Position numbers and translations under genes: made by a program
From: Candidatus Puniceispirillum sp.
GTDB lineage: Bacteria; Pseudomonadota; Alphaproteobacteria; Puniceispirillales; Puniceispirillaceae
Reading direction: 5' to 3'
NCBI GenBank assembly: GCA_016778895.1
Contig: JADHOR010000004.1
Coordinates: 58,335-122,334 of the forward strand
Length of the DNA stretch: 64,000 bases
Shown: positions 11,818-21,381 of the stretch, piece by piece
Layout of the letters: each line of letters starts with the position of its first letter
Numbering within the stretch: the stretch's first letter is position 1
The notes under the pieces: generated by a model
The model's input: only the letters and a program-made list of their open reading frames with translations
Told to the model about the DNA's origin: nothing
Databases searched by the model: none

Positions 11818-11908
11818 TATTTTTTATAAGTGGGGTAAGGTGGTTTTTCCTTAGCTCAGGGTACTGCGAACCAGGATTTGATTATCACTGGACAACCAAA
11901 GTGCAAAA

Positions 11909-11930
11909 CGCGCCGGAAAACCGGCGCGTA
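11909..11930 (-). terminator. hairpin terminator downstream of dksA
   Basis: Perfect 9-bp stem ACGCGCCGG-AAAA-CCGGCGCGT, followed on the minus strand by a short T run. Confidence 0.55.
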
Positions 11931-11965
11931 TGCTATTTCGTGATGATTCCGTTTTCGGGCAGTCG

Positions 11966-12505
11966 CTAATCGTCTCGGTGGACGCGCTCCATCCGCTCGT
12001 GGCGTTCCTGTGCATGCAGACTGAGCGAGGCAATGGGCCGGGCCTCGAGCCGCCGCAGATTAATCGGCTCGTCAGTTTCGGTACAATAGCCATAGCTACC
12101 ATCGTCGATGCGCCGCAATGCCGCCTCGATTTTTTGCAACAATTTGCGTTCACGATCCCGCGTTCTGAGGTCAAGCGCGGCATTGCTTTCGATTTGCGCA
12201 CGATCCATTTGATCCGGCTGGTGAAGGTTTTCCTGCGACAATCCGGTAATAGTACCGTTGGCATCATCCAATAATTCAGCCTTCCATGCTTCAAGTTTCC
12301 GCTGGAAATAAAGTAGTTGCATCGGGTTCATGAACTCTTCATCTTCGCTGGGTCGATAATCTTCCGGCAACATATTCTGTGCGATTGTGCCCACCTTGAC
12401 TTTGGTTTGTTGTTCTGTTTTGACACGCGCCACATCCTTGGTTATGTCCGCACCGTCCGGCAAGACAATCTGCGCTTCGTCGGAAATAGCCTTATTGGTC
12501 TTCAT
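11966..12505 (-). CDS. dksA: DksA/TraR family RNA polymerase-binding transcription factor
   Basis: Start set at MKTNKAISDEAQ; RKLLQKIEAALRRIDDGSYGYCTETDEPINLRRLEARPIASLSLHAQER. Confidence 0.88.
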   Translation of the reverse strand: MKTNKAISDEAQIVLPDGADITKDVARVKTEQQTKVKVGTIAQNMLPEDYRPSEDEEFMNPMQLLYFQRKLEAWKAELLDDANGTITGLSQENLHQPDQMDRAQIESNAALDLRTRDRERKLLQKIEAALRRIDDGSYGYCTETDEPINLRRLEARPIASLSLHAQERHERMERVHRDD

Positions 12506-12827
12506 TTCATCACCTTCGCAATCAAATAGAAGTTCATCGTAAATACAACGGTAAAATAGCTGTGTCGGATACACTGAATCGAATTTTACCGCAAGTGCAT
12601 TCTGGCCAAAAAAGCCTATCCATTTTCGTTTAACCAACAACAACCATTATTAAAAAGTTAATCACGTATCAGTGATTTGTGATCACGCTGTTACCCGCTT
12701 AACATTCTGAAGATGCGGGATAAGCGCGAGAGCTCTGGGTTTTTGAGATGTGACAATGGTTCTGTTCAGATCGCGCATGAAGTGGGGGTGGTGGTATTGC
12801 AAACGGAATTGAGTGAGAGCCTTCAAA

Positions 12828-13025
12828 ATGCACTTACTCATAGGCGAAGATGATCCAATTGTTGCAGATGTTCTTGGCATGGCATTGAAGAAGGCTGGCT
12901 ACTTCAAGATAACGGCCAACACTATCGAAATAGCACTATCAGAGTTAAAGTACAGTCGAGTCGGCGCAAAACAGGCTTGCCAGCAGCCAGGCAATCATGG
13001 CAAGAACTCGAGTGACGCTTTCTGA
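12828..13025 (+). pseudogene. truncated response-regulator receiver domain fragment
   Basis: MHLLIGEDDPIVADVLGMALKKAGYFKITANTIEIALSELKYSRV matches the beta1-alpha1-beta2-alpha2 part of a receiver, then diverges before the phosphoacceptor Asp. Confidence 0.5.
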
Positions 13026-13252
13026 TGCCGTTTAGCCATTCCTCAAGCCATGGATTAACGCCCTTGCTCTATTTCAGTCTCGGTGATTTTGTAATCCATC
13101 CAGATCAACCCGATTGGGGCATAGGTCAGGTCCAGTCGATCGTTGGGACGAACGTAACAGTTAATTTTGAGCATGCCGGCAAACAAATGATCAATTGCAA
13201 TGTCATCAACCTTGCTCTTGCGCCGTCTCCTGGCAAATCATGCTCTTCTTAA
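13025..13252 (+). CDS. DUF3553 domain-containing protein
   Basis: GDFVIHPDQPDWGIGQVQSIVGTNVTVNFEHAGKQMINCNVINL is characteristic of the family. Confidence 0.75.
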   Translation: MPFSHSSSHGLTPLLYFSLGDFVIHPDQPDWGIGQVQSIVGTNVTVNFEHAGKQMINCNVINLALAPSPGKSCSS

Positions 13253-13467
13253 TCGGTTAAATGACTGGTCAAATGATTGGTAAAATGAGTGACCAGTTGT
13301 TGACTTGTCTTTGTCTAAATTAATTTGATAAACCGGCATGACCCTATGTCGCATGGCAAGTGAGACAATATTACTCTACCTATCGTAGTCGTTTTTTATG
13401 GATTTTTTTTGACACAAACGGTAGCAGTCGCAGCGTGAAGCGACGCCGCGCCGTTGGAGAACTGTCC

Positions 13468-14688
13468 TTGAACTATCGCGAGATTTTGAAAAGTAAGCTG
13501 AACCAGCTGAAAAGCGAAAGCCGCTATCGTACCTTTGTCGAATTAGAGCGCCAGACCGGATTGCATCCCCACGCCGTCTGGAACAGCCCTGACGGCCCCA
13601 AGGACGTTGTAATCTGGTGTTCGAATGATTATCTCGGCATGGGGCAAAATCCGGACGCGGTCAAGGCGTTGACCACCGCGATCGACACGCATGGCACCGG
13701 TGCCGGGGGAACACGAAATATTTCAGGCACTAGCTCGGCCATCGTTGCATTGGAAGCCGAGCTTGCCCAATTGCATGGCAAGGAACGCGCGCTTGTTCTA
13801 ACTAGCGGCTATGTTGCGAATGAGGCCAGCATCAGCGCGATTGCCGGCCTGTTCGATGATATCTTGATCCTGTCGGACGAGATGAACCACGCCTCGATCA
13901 TTGCAGGCATCCGTAATGCGCGCTGTGACAAAGTGATCTTCAGGCATAACGATGTCGCGCATCTTGAAGAACTGCTGGCCGCCCAGCCCATTGACCGGCC
14001 CAAGTTGATCATTTTTGAGTCAGTCTATTCAATGGATGGCGACACCAGCCCAATTGCCGAAATCGTTGTGCTTGCCGAGACATACAACGCGCTTACCTAT
14101 CTTGATGAGGTGCATGCGGTCGGCATGTATGGCGACGAAGGCGGCGGCATTGCCCAGATGCGAGGCCTGCAGGACCGGGTTGATGTTATCCAAGGCACGC
14201 TTGGCAAGGCATATGGGGTTGTTGGCGGTTATATTGCGGCTGATGATGTGATCTGTGATGCTGTCCGCAGCTTTGGTTCGGGCTTTATTTTCACCACAGC
14301 TTTACCCCCAGCATTGGCGCATGGTGCATTGGCATCGGTCCGGCATCTTCGCCGCAGTACCAGCGAGCGCCATGCTCAGCAGCAGCAGGCAACAAGGCTA
14401 AAGGCGAAATTACGTGACGCCGGCCTACCGCTCCTTGAAGGCGACACGCATATCATTCCGGTCATGGTCAGAAATGCCGCTAAATGTAGTCGAATCTGTC
14501 AAATCCTGCTCCATGAATATAGCATTTACGTCCAGCCAATTAATTATCCAACAGTGCCTGTTGGAACAGAACGGCTGCGCCTCACGCCCGGCCCGCTGCA
14601 TAGCGATGCGATGAGTGATGATCTGGTGGCATCTTTGTCAAAAGCCTTTGCCATCGCCAGTGATGAGCAGGCCAAACAAACCGGGTAA
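13468..14688 (+). CDS. hemA: 5-aminolevulinate synthase
   Basis: [62 protein letters not shown]; likely TTG start at 13468 (LNYREIL), longer ORF opens at 13360. Confidence 0.95.
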   Translation: MNYREILKSKLNQLKSESRYRTFVELERQTGLHPHAVWNSPDGPKDVVIWCSNDYLGMGQNPDAVKALTTAIDTHGTGAGGTRNISGTSSAIVALEAELAQLHGKERALVLTSGYVANEASISAIAGLFDDILILSDEMNHASIIAGIRNARCDKVIFRHNDVAHLEELLAAQPIDRPKLIIFESVYSMDGDTSPIAEIVVLAETYNALTYLDEVHAVGMYGDEGGGIAQMRGLQDRVDVIQGTLGKAYGVVGGYIAADDVICDAVRSFGSGFIFTTALPPALAHGALASVRHLRRSTSERHAQQQQATRLKAKLRDAGLPLLEGDTHIIPVMVRNAAKCSRICQILLHEYSIYVQPINYPTVPVGTERLRLTPGPLHSDAMSDDLVASLSKAFAIASDEQAKQTG

Positions 14689-14896
14689 CGGGGGAGGTTA
14701 AACTGGGGTAGTTAGACTTAGCATCGCTGGAAAAAATGCCCCACGCTGCCTCGTAAGGCTGGAATATGCCATTTACAACCCCTACATAGGCAATGGGTGT
14801 GTATCGATATACGCCTCAGTGATACTACGGCCACTATTCGGTGAATCGGGGCCCAGCGTATTATTTCGCCTCAATGGCCATTGATGGAATGTGATT

Positions 14897-16021
14897 ATGC
14901 CAATTACCCCTACCCCGTCCGACCATCCAAAATTCCCTGGCCGCAGTAAAACCGGCTTGCTGTTGGTGAATCTTGGCACGCCCGATGGCACCGACACGAA
15001 ATCTATGCGTCGTTATCTAAAACAGTTTCTATCCGACCGTCGGGTGATAGAGGTACCGCGCCTTTTGTGGTGGATAATCCTTAATGGCATTATCCTGAAT
15101 GTTAGGCCGCGAAAATCGGGGGATGCTTATGCGCGGATCTGGCTCAAAGATGATCCCGATGGATCGCCGCTGCGCCGCATTACACGGTTGCAGGCCGAAC
15201 ATGTAGCCAAAAGCTTTCAGCGCGATGATTTGGTCACCGATTACGCGATGCGCTATGGCAAACCGTCAATTCAGTCACAAATGCAAAAGCTGCAGGATGC
15301 CGGATGTAGCCAGATTCTGGTGATGCCGCTTTATCCGCAATATGCCGCCTCGACAACTGCGACGGTAATTGACGAAGTGTTCAAATGGGCGCTTGATCTG
15401 CGCTGGCAACCGGCCATTCGAACCGCACCGCCATGGCATGACCATCCGGTCTATATTAAAGCGCTAGCCGACTCGGTGCGCAAATCGGTCAAGAAAAACG
15501 GTATGCCTGATGATTTGGTGATCTCGTTCCACGGTATTCCAAAAAGCTATTTTGTCGGCGGGGATCCCTATCATTGCCAATGTATGAAGACGGCACGTCT
15601 GCTTCGCGAAGAGCTTAACTGGGACGAGGCGCATTTTCATGCGACCTTTCAGTCGCGTTTCGGCTCGGAACCCTGGCTTCAGCCCTATACCGACAAAAGC
15701 GTTGTCGCACTTGCCGAGAATGGCTCAAAACACGTTGCCATTATGGCGCCCGGATTTGTCGCAGATTGTCTGGAGACGCTTGATGAGCTGGATATCGAGC
15801 TGCATGAAGAGTTTATCGAACATGGCGGCGAGACCTTTACCTATATCCCTTGTCTGAACGACAGTCCGGCGGGGATGAGAGTAATTGAACAAATTGCCAC
15901 GGAAAATCTTGCTGGCTGGGTAGATACACCAAAAACCACAAACGTCAAAAAAGCATTGGCCAAAAAAGCATCGGCTAAAAAAACTGTAGCCAAAAAAAGC
16001 TTGGCGAAGACTGGTAATTAG
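14897..16021 (+). CDS. hemH: ferrochelatase with Lys/Ala-rich C-terminal tail
   Basis: GLLLVNLGTPDGTDTKSMRRYLKQFLSDRRVIE, SFHGIPKSY, GFVADCLETLDEL; tail KKALAKKASAKKTVAKKSLAKTGN. Confidence 0.95.
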   Translation: MPITPTPSDHPKFPGRSKTGLLLVNLGTPDGTDTKSMRRYLKQFLSDRRVIEVPRLLWWIILNGIILNVRPRKSGDAYARIWLKDDPDGSPLRRITRLQAEHVAKSFQRDDLVTDYAMRYGKPSIQSQMQKLQDAGCSQILVMPLYPQYAASTTATVIDEVFKWALDLRWQPAIRTAPPWHDHPVYIKALADSVRKSVKKNGMPDDLVISFHGIPKSYFVGGDPYHCQCMKTARLLREELNWDEAHFHATFQSRFGSEPWLQPYTDKSVVALAENGSKHVAIMAPGFVADCLETLDELDIELHEEFIEHGGETFTYIPCLNDSPAGMRVIEQIATENLAGWVDTPKTTNVKKALAKKASAKKTVAKKSLAKTGN

Positions 16022-16314
16022 CTTAACCGCTTGTCAAACGTTACTGTCGTCAGTATCAGAAATTGCACCCATCTAAATGAATGCGCAAACCAAAGCCTTT
16101 TATTTTTTCATCAGGAATGCTAAACTGCGGCCAGCGAGCAGGTGCCGCGTTTAAACGGCATCATGCGTTGGATGTAACGTACATATTAAGAGTCTTCAAA
16201 ACTGCTGCCATCCGGTGGAAATCTGGTCGCGAAAGACCAAGTTAACATCCTCCCAATGGAGGCCAATTGGAGAAATATCACGTTACCTTGCAATGCTTCT
16301 AATCATGCTCTCAT

Positions 16315-16388
16315 GCGGCGTTTGTGTAGTGGTAAGACCTTAGCCTTCCAAGCTAAAGACGCGGGTTCGATTCCCGCACGCCGCTCCA
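16315..16388 (+). tRNA. tRNA-Gly (anticodon TCC), CCA encoded
   Basis: GCGGCGT/ACGCCGC acceptor, anticodon loop CTTCCAA, T-arm GCGGGTTCGATTCCCGC. Confidence 0.95.
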
Positions 16389-16583
16389 ACTACACTCAAA
16401 AAAGGTCTGAGGGCCGGGATACAAGTATCTGTTTCTAAAAGATTAGCGTTCTAGAGCAGGAGTTTATTGTCCTATGGTGTCGTAAGTTTGCCAGTATATT
16501 TTTACAAAAGAAACGAAACTTTTTACATCTCTCGATCAATTCCATCTGACCTTCAGCATCGCTTTTAAAAGCGTAAAATTGAA

Positions 16584-17587
16584 GTGTCACTCCGAACCAA
16601 ATCGGAATCAAAAGCAGCCAAATTTGCTGCAGCATTATCTGATAGGGTCGAACGCTATCGGGACAGTTTACGTATAGAAATGATCTACTCGCGAGAGCTT
16701 GGCCTAAAAGCCCTGCAAGACTTTAATGGACCTAACGGTAATCATTGCAGTTTGCTAAACGCGCTGGCACTCTATCATCGCCTCAAAGGCACAGGAAAAA
16801 ATCAACTTTTCTATGACTTACCAAGCAGAAGTATACCGTATCTTCCAGAATGCCTAGGGCATGAAAATCTATCAGACATAAAAATTCTAATGCAGGACGG
16901 ATCAGAGACTATTTGTTTGCTCGCGGCATGTAATCCTCATCGGTCAAAAGGGTGTTCGTTTCAGTCAAATCAATTGTCAGTTAAACAATTAGAGAACACG
17001 GACTGACCATCACGAACGTTTTTAGTGGCATATTCATTAAAGACAACGGCACAAAGCAGCAGAGAAACACTATTCCAACGAAGGCAATTCAACGTGTGCA
17101 GCTAGATTGCCAAAACCTTGAGTATGAGGCCCGCTGGTTAATAAGCTTAATCAGCGATACTGGAATGCACCTTTCAGAGGCTTGTGGACGTCTAACGTCT
17201 GACATTAACTTTGATACGGCAACACCGTTTGTTGACATAAAGGTGCATCCTTGGCGTGAGCTTAAAACGGCGTCAAGCCAAGGGCAAATTCCGTTGATTG
17301 GCTTCTCACTTTTGGTCACCGAGAGGATTGCTTCATCACCATCAGGGTTTGCGTTTCCAAGATACTGCAATGACCAGAAGTGTAATTCAAACTCAGCAAG
17401 TTCAGCGTTAAACGAGTGGTTGAAGCCACGTGTTCCTAACGGATGTGTTATTCCCTCTTTCCAACACAGCCTGAGAGACCGGTTACGTGCAGTTGAGTGT
17501 CCAGTAGACATCATTGACGCGATTGGCAGATGGACGACTGAAGGCATTGGACACAAGTATGGAGCGGGTTATGATTTAGGGGAATAG
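16584..17587 (+). pseudogene. tyrosine recombinase / phage-type integrase remnant (frameshifted)
   Basis: Two ORFs (16584-17006 and 17096-17587) in different frames form one integrase-like sequence; C-terminal half has TGMHLSEACGRLTSDI and FQHSLRDRLRAVECPVDIIDAIGRWTTEGIGHKYGAGYDL (H-x-x-R...W...Y). Confidence 0.75.
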
Positions 17588-17700
17588 AACCGCTGGATGA
17601 ATCGCATATGCAAAAAATACGATTGAATAATCCTCTAATTGATTCTAGGAAGACCGCTGCGCTATGAAACACCCCTTAAATTGATTGGTATTCGTCAAAT

Positions 17701-18243
17701 ATGATCACAAGAATCATGCAAAACGTCGTATTCCTTATCGCATGTTTGTTATTTGTTTTGCCAGTGGGCGCTCAGGCTGACTGGAAAATACGCCACCCTG
17801 ATCTTCAGAAAGTTGGGACTGGTGTCTTAAAAGTTTTCTTTATGGACATTTACATCCTAACCCTGCACTCTAAAGAGCGTGATTATCAAGTTAGTGACCA
17901 TTTTGCGCTCGAATTTAACTACAAAAAATCGGTATCAAAGAAGACAATTATCGACGCATCAATAGACGAGCTTTCTAAAGCTCCAAGTGTTGGCTCAGTT
18001 GAATTAAAGGCTTGGAAAAAAATTTTAGAAAAAGGCATCAGCGACATGCAAGCTGGAGAAAAAGCCTCTGTGGTCTTTTCAAAGTCTGGGAATGTCGAAT
18101 TTTGGTCAGAAAATCGTCAACCCATTTCATTCCAAGACCTAAAATTTGCCAAGAATTTTGCAGCAATATGGCTTGGACCAAAAACGTCTTACCCAAAGCT
18201 AAGATTAGCGCTATTGGGTAAAAATTCACAGAACAATCAGTAA
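17701..18243 (+). CDS. secreted chalcone isomerase-like domain protein
   Basis: Signal peptide; VGTGVLKVFFMDIYILTL...ALEFNYKKSVSKKTIIDASIDEL resembles the bacterial chalcone-isomerase-like family. Confidence 0.65.
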   Translation: MITRIMQNVVFLIACLLFVLPVGAQADWKIRHPDLQKVGTGVLKVFFMDIYILTLHSKERDYQVSDHFALEFNYKKSVSKKTIIDASIDELSKAPSVGSVELKAWKKILEKGISDMQAGEKASVVFSKSGNVEFWSENRQPISFQDLKFAKNFAAIWLGPKTSYPKLRLALLGKNSQNNQ

Positions 18244-18434
18244 AAGAACTTAGATCCAAGGAAACAGTCACTTGTATCTCGGTCCTCATGCTTTTCGTAA
18301 GTGTAGTTGAAGCGGCGCGCACGTAGTTCGAAGCCTATCTGAAGTGCCAATCCGTTACTGAATCACGGTATAACAATAGTTAAGCAGATCGACACATATG
18401 GCCAACTATCAAAACCTTACTTGTAACCTTTCCT

Positions 18435-18646
18435 GGACCTAAGCCAAAAGGTCCGCGCTGCAAGAAACGTTACCCAAACACAACGTTTCCACAAACTCGG
18501 GCACCGGACCGCGGACCCCAAACCGGGGTTTACTGGGGGGCGTTTCTTAATTAGATTTCGACTTGATTAAATGGGTGGGACTGCAGGGCGTGGGCGCTTG
18601 GGTCTAAGAGGGTCGGTTTACTTGATTGCTCGACCGTCTTTTTGTT
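18435..18646 (+). ncRNA. candidate structured RNA: nested/competing inverted repeats ending at a terminator
   Basis: GGTCCGCG(18450-18457)/CGCGGACC(18510-18517) encloses AAACGTT(18465)/AACGTTT(18482); competing GGACCT(18435-18440)/AGGTCC(18449-18454); terminator at 18611-18646; no convincing ORF. Confidence 0.35.
18611..18646 (+). terminator. rho-independent terminator-like hairpin
   Basis: GGTCG...CGACC stem followed by GTCTTTTTGTTT. Confidence 0.55.
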
Positions 18647-18700
18647 TCCTTAATGTTAGTGATTGCTGTCTCTAAAATAATTTAGACACAGTTAGAGGCC

Positions 18701-19207
18701 TTACAATTTGTGATTTGCAATCGCTGAGTCATAACTTGACTGAAGGCTTTTTGTTATTTCTTTCAATTTTTCCTGAAACGCCTTTTCAGAGTCAAATAAC
18801 TCACAATCAACAGAGACAACCGCTATTTCATCTCTCACGACCGACCTTTGACCAGTTTTGCGGTCGACTAAAATATTGGTTTCTTGACCGTTGGTGCTTA
18901 ATGTCCAGCGTATCGACGATATGTCTGTTTCATATGGGACACCGCGGCGTGTTGCCGTCACCTCAATGCTGTCATTTTTTCGTTGCCAAGTATGCGTTGA
19001 GACCCTTTTTTCATCAAACCAATGTGCAACCACAGATGATAAAGGCTCATCACTCACCGTCCATTTAGATAAAAGATCCTCTGTTCTGCTGCAGACAAGG
19101 CCTTTTTCGGCGACTGCAGCATACGTCTGAATTGGTGCAAGTGCGCTTACCATTAATAGGCGAAGGATAATAGAGAAAAGGACTTTCATAGTCACGTTTA
19201 ACGGCAC
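18701..19207 (-). CDS. hypothetical secreted protein
   Basis: 168 aa with N-terminal signal peptide-like segment (MKVLFSIILRLLMVSALAPIQTYA). Confidence 0.6.
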   Translation of the reverse strand: MPLNVTMKVLFSIILRLLMVSALAPIQTYAAVAEKGLVCSRTEDLLSKWTVSDEPLSSVVAHWFDEKRVSTHTWQRKNDSIEVTATRRGVPYETDISSIRWTLSTNGQETNILVDRKTGQRSVVRDEIAVVSVDCELFDSEKAFQEKLKEITKSLQSSYDSAIANHKL

Positions 19208-19229
19208 AGGTTTACAAAATTATAGTCAC

Positions 19230-19420
19230 AAGATTTCAACTTCAAAGCGAGATTGGTGAAGCTCCAGCCATTGCTGTTTTAACAACTTTAATGATTTCAG
19301 ACGAGTCATCGCCCTTGTGAATATAGCCAACAGCGCCATCAACAATCGCTTACAGTATAACCGCACTATCCATCGACGATGACATAAAAATCGTGATGGC
19401 TGTTGCGACTCATTAGCGCT
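19230..19420 (-). pseudogene. response regulator receiver remnant with internal stop
   Basis: Reverse-strand reading ITIFMSSSMDSAVIL*AIVDGAVGYIHKGDDSSEIIKVVKTAMAGASPISL*; in-frame TAA at 19350-19352. Confidence 0.6.
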
Positions 19421-19490
19421 GGCTTCCATATCTATTCTGTTGTAGCGTTAGTTGTTATCGGTTGATGTTTTATTTCTGGAGACGCAGATT

Positions 19491-20501
19491 ATGAAAAAGT
19501 CCCATCTGGCGGGCAGTCTTCTTTTGCTATCATTGACCGGCTGTTCTTCGATCGGCAGTGGGTGGAGTAACACGGTCGATTTTATCTTCGGCCCGGATGA
19601 TGGCGCGGATCAACGTCAGGAAGCCGCTGCCCAGATGGCATCTGATGCAGCAGGCAGTGCCAATCCAGGGCAGGCTTTGGTTGACGGTGTTGTGAAGAAA
19701 AGCGTTGATAACGCTGCCATGTCAACTGTTGCTGCCATAGACAGTTCCATGGCCTACTCCAAAACTGACATCAGCATCACTGGCATCAAAAGCAAAAAGA
19801 CACGCTACTTTATCACAAACGTGAAAGGCTTTGAGCCTAGTGATGATGGCCAGGCGCAGACTTTCATGCAGTCATCGATTGGTAACGCTAACTCAAGAGC
19901 AGTTATCAACCTTGGCCTAGGGCGTCGTTACCTCAGTGACGACGAGAGTTTTCTTACTGGTTTCAACGCATTTCTTGATTATGATCCAAAGTATGGGCAT
20001 CAGCGGGTCAGCCTTGGGGCAGAGTTGAAAGCCTCGGCCTTCGAATTGACTGCGAATAGCTACAAGGCCCTGACCAAATCGAAAAAAGGCAAAAGCGGTA
20101 ATCAAGAACGAGCACTGGACGGGCATGATATCGAGCTTGGCGCACAAATCCCCTACATGCCGGCTGCACAGCTTTATTTGAAAAATTGGAAATGGAAGGG
20201 CGAAGATGGCGCGAGTGATACCAAGGGGAACACCTACAGTCTTGCGTTTTCACAGTTGATAAATGGTGTTCAGGTTGAGCTTGGCCGCAGAGACTATGAT
20301 GGGCTTCAAAAAGACGAGAATTTTGGCCATCTGACCTACACAATTCCAATGGGGGGTGCGCCTGCGCAGTCTAGCAAGCCATTATTCTCAAGTGAGATGT
20401 TTGAAAACGCATCGATGAAAGACAAAATGCTTGATAAGGTTCGGCGTAACAACGCAATTGTAACTCAAACCAAGTTCGTTGCTGCAGTTGGTGGAGTGTA
20501 A
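19491..20501 (+). CDS. lipoprotein with inverse-autotransporter (intimin/invasin-like) beta-barrel-like domain
   Basis: Lipobox LSLTGCSS; SRAVINLGLGRRYLSDDESFLTGFNAFLDYDPKYGHQRVSLGAELKASAFELTANSYKALT resembles the inverse autotransporter barrel; no Ig-like passenger follows. Confidence 0.6.
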   Translation: MKKSHLAGSLLLLSLTGCSSIGSGWSNTVDFIFGPDDGADQRQEAAAQMASDAAGSANPGQALVDGVVKKSVDNAAMSTVAAIDSSMAYSKTDISITGIKSKKTRYFITNVKGFEPSDDGQAQTFMQSSIGNANSRAVINLGLGRRYLSDDESFLTGFNAFLDYDPKYGHQRVSLGAELKASAFELTANSYKALTKSKKGKSGNQERALDGHDIELGAQIPYMPAAQLYLKNWKWKGEDGASDTKGNTYSLAFSQLINGVQVELGRRDYDGLQKDENFGHLTYTIPMGGAPAQSSKPLFSSEMFENASMKDKMLDKVRRNNAIVTQTKFVAAVGGV

Positions 20502-20502
20502 A

Positions 20503-21381
20503 ATGAAAAAGCTTGTTACATATTCACTGGCATTTTTCGCTAGTCTGACACTCTCATCAACAGTTTTTGGCGGTGTGTCCAATTATGATGCATCCTCTGA
20601 TGGTGCCATGCCTGCATGTGCTAACGGTGCTGTGCCAGCGGGAACTAATCTGCTCTCTGATCCGGTGTGCCGCACTACACCAACTGTTTTTAAAGTCACA
20701 ATTTATGAAATGGGCTTGTGTAAGGCCCATCCGTTTGCCAACGGAACAGGCGTGACAATGGACAAAACAACCTGTTCTGTCGTTTTTTCGAATACAGCTG
20801 GTTCAACTGCAGATATTGCGAGCAGCATCGGTGGTGAGGACGCCCTTGAAGGTAACTCTTTTCCGCCACCAGAGGGAACATTCAAATACCCATATGCGAT
20901 TATGGGCACCTCTTTTACGGTTAACACTAAAGTAAAAGGCGAGGTTGGGACGGCGTTTGCAACGAAAACTTATGCGACTGCTGCGAATGGAACGTTTACA
21001 GATGTAACTGCTGGCGGCAGTGGAGTGGATTACGCAAGCCCTCTCGCTAATTTTGGCGGTGGTAAATGCGTTTCTGGATATATAAATGGCTCTACTGGTG
21101 TTGGGACAATTGATGGCTATTTGACCAATAGTGCCTTGGTGAGACGAGACGATGCTGACTTTGCAGGTGGTATTTGTACTGGTCAAACACGGTTGGTGGG
21201 CGTCTTTGATTTGAGCAGCCCATTTACCATTACACCCAATACCAGGATGGTTAAATTTAATTTTGTTCTTACGGATTATGGCGTTCAGGTAGAAGTAGAT
21301 GAAGACACGGACGCAAATCCTGGAAGGGTTAGAATGATAACCAGTGCCCCGTTCTCAGCATACTTTGAAGCGGTTGAGTGA
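20503..21381 (+). CDS. hypothetical secreted protein (cysteine-containing), partner of the barrel lipoprotein
   Basis: Signal peptide MKKLVTYSLAFFASLTLSSTVFG; ATG one nt after the upstream stop. Confidence 0.65.
   Translation: MKKLVTYSLAFFASLTLSSTVFGGVSNYDASSDGAMPACANGAVPAGTNLLSDPVCRTTPTVFKVTIYEMGLCKAHPFANGTGVTMDKTTCSVVFSNTAGSTADIASSIGGEDALEGNSFPPPEGTFKYPYAIMGTSFTVNTKVKGEVGTAFATKTYATAANGTFTDVTAGGSGVDYASPLANFGGGKCVSGYINGSTGVGTIDGYLTNSALVRRDDADFAGGICTGQTRLVGVFDLSSPFTITPNTRMVKFNFVLTDYGVQVEVDEDTDANPGRVRMITSAPFSAYFEAVE

Noticed and set aside
18420-18560. Integron attC site or tmRNA as explanation for the inverted repeats
   Set aside because: No attC core sites (GTTRRRY) in the right places and no tRNA-like domain or tag ORF
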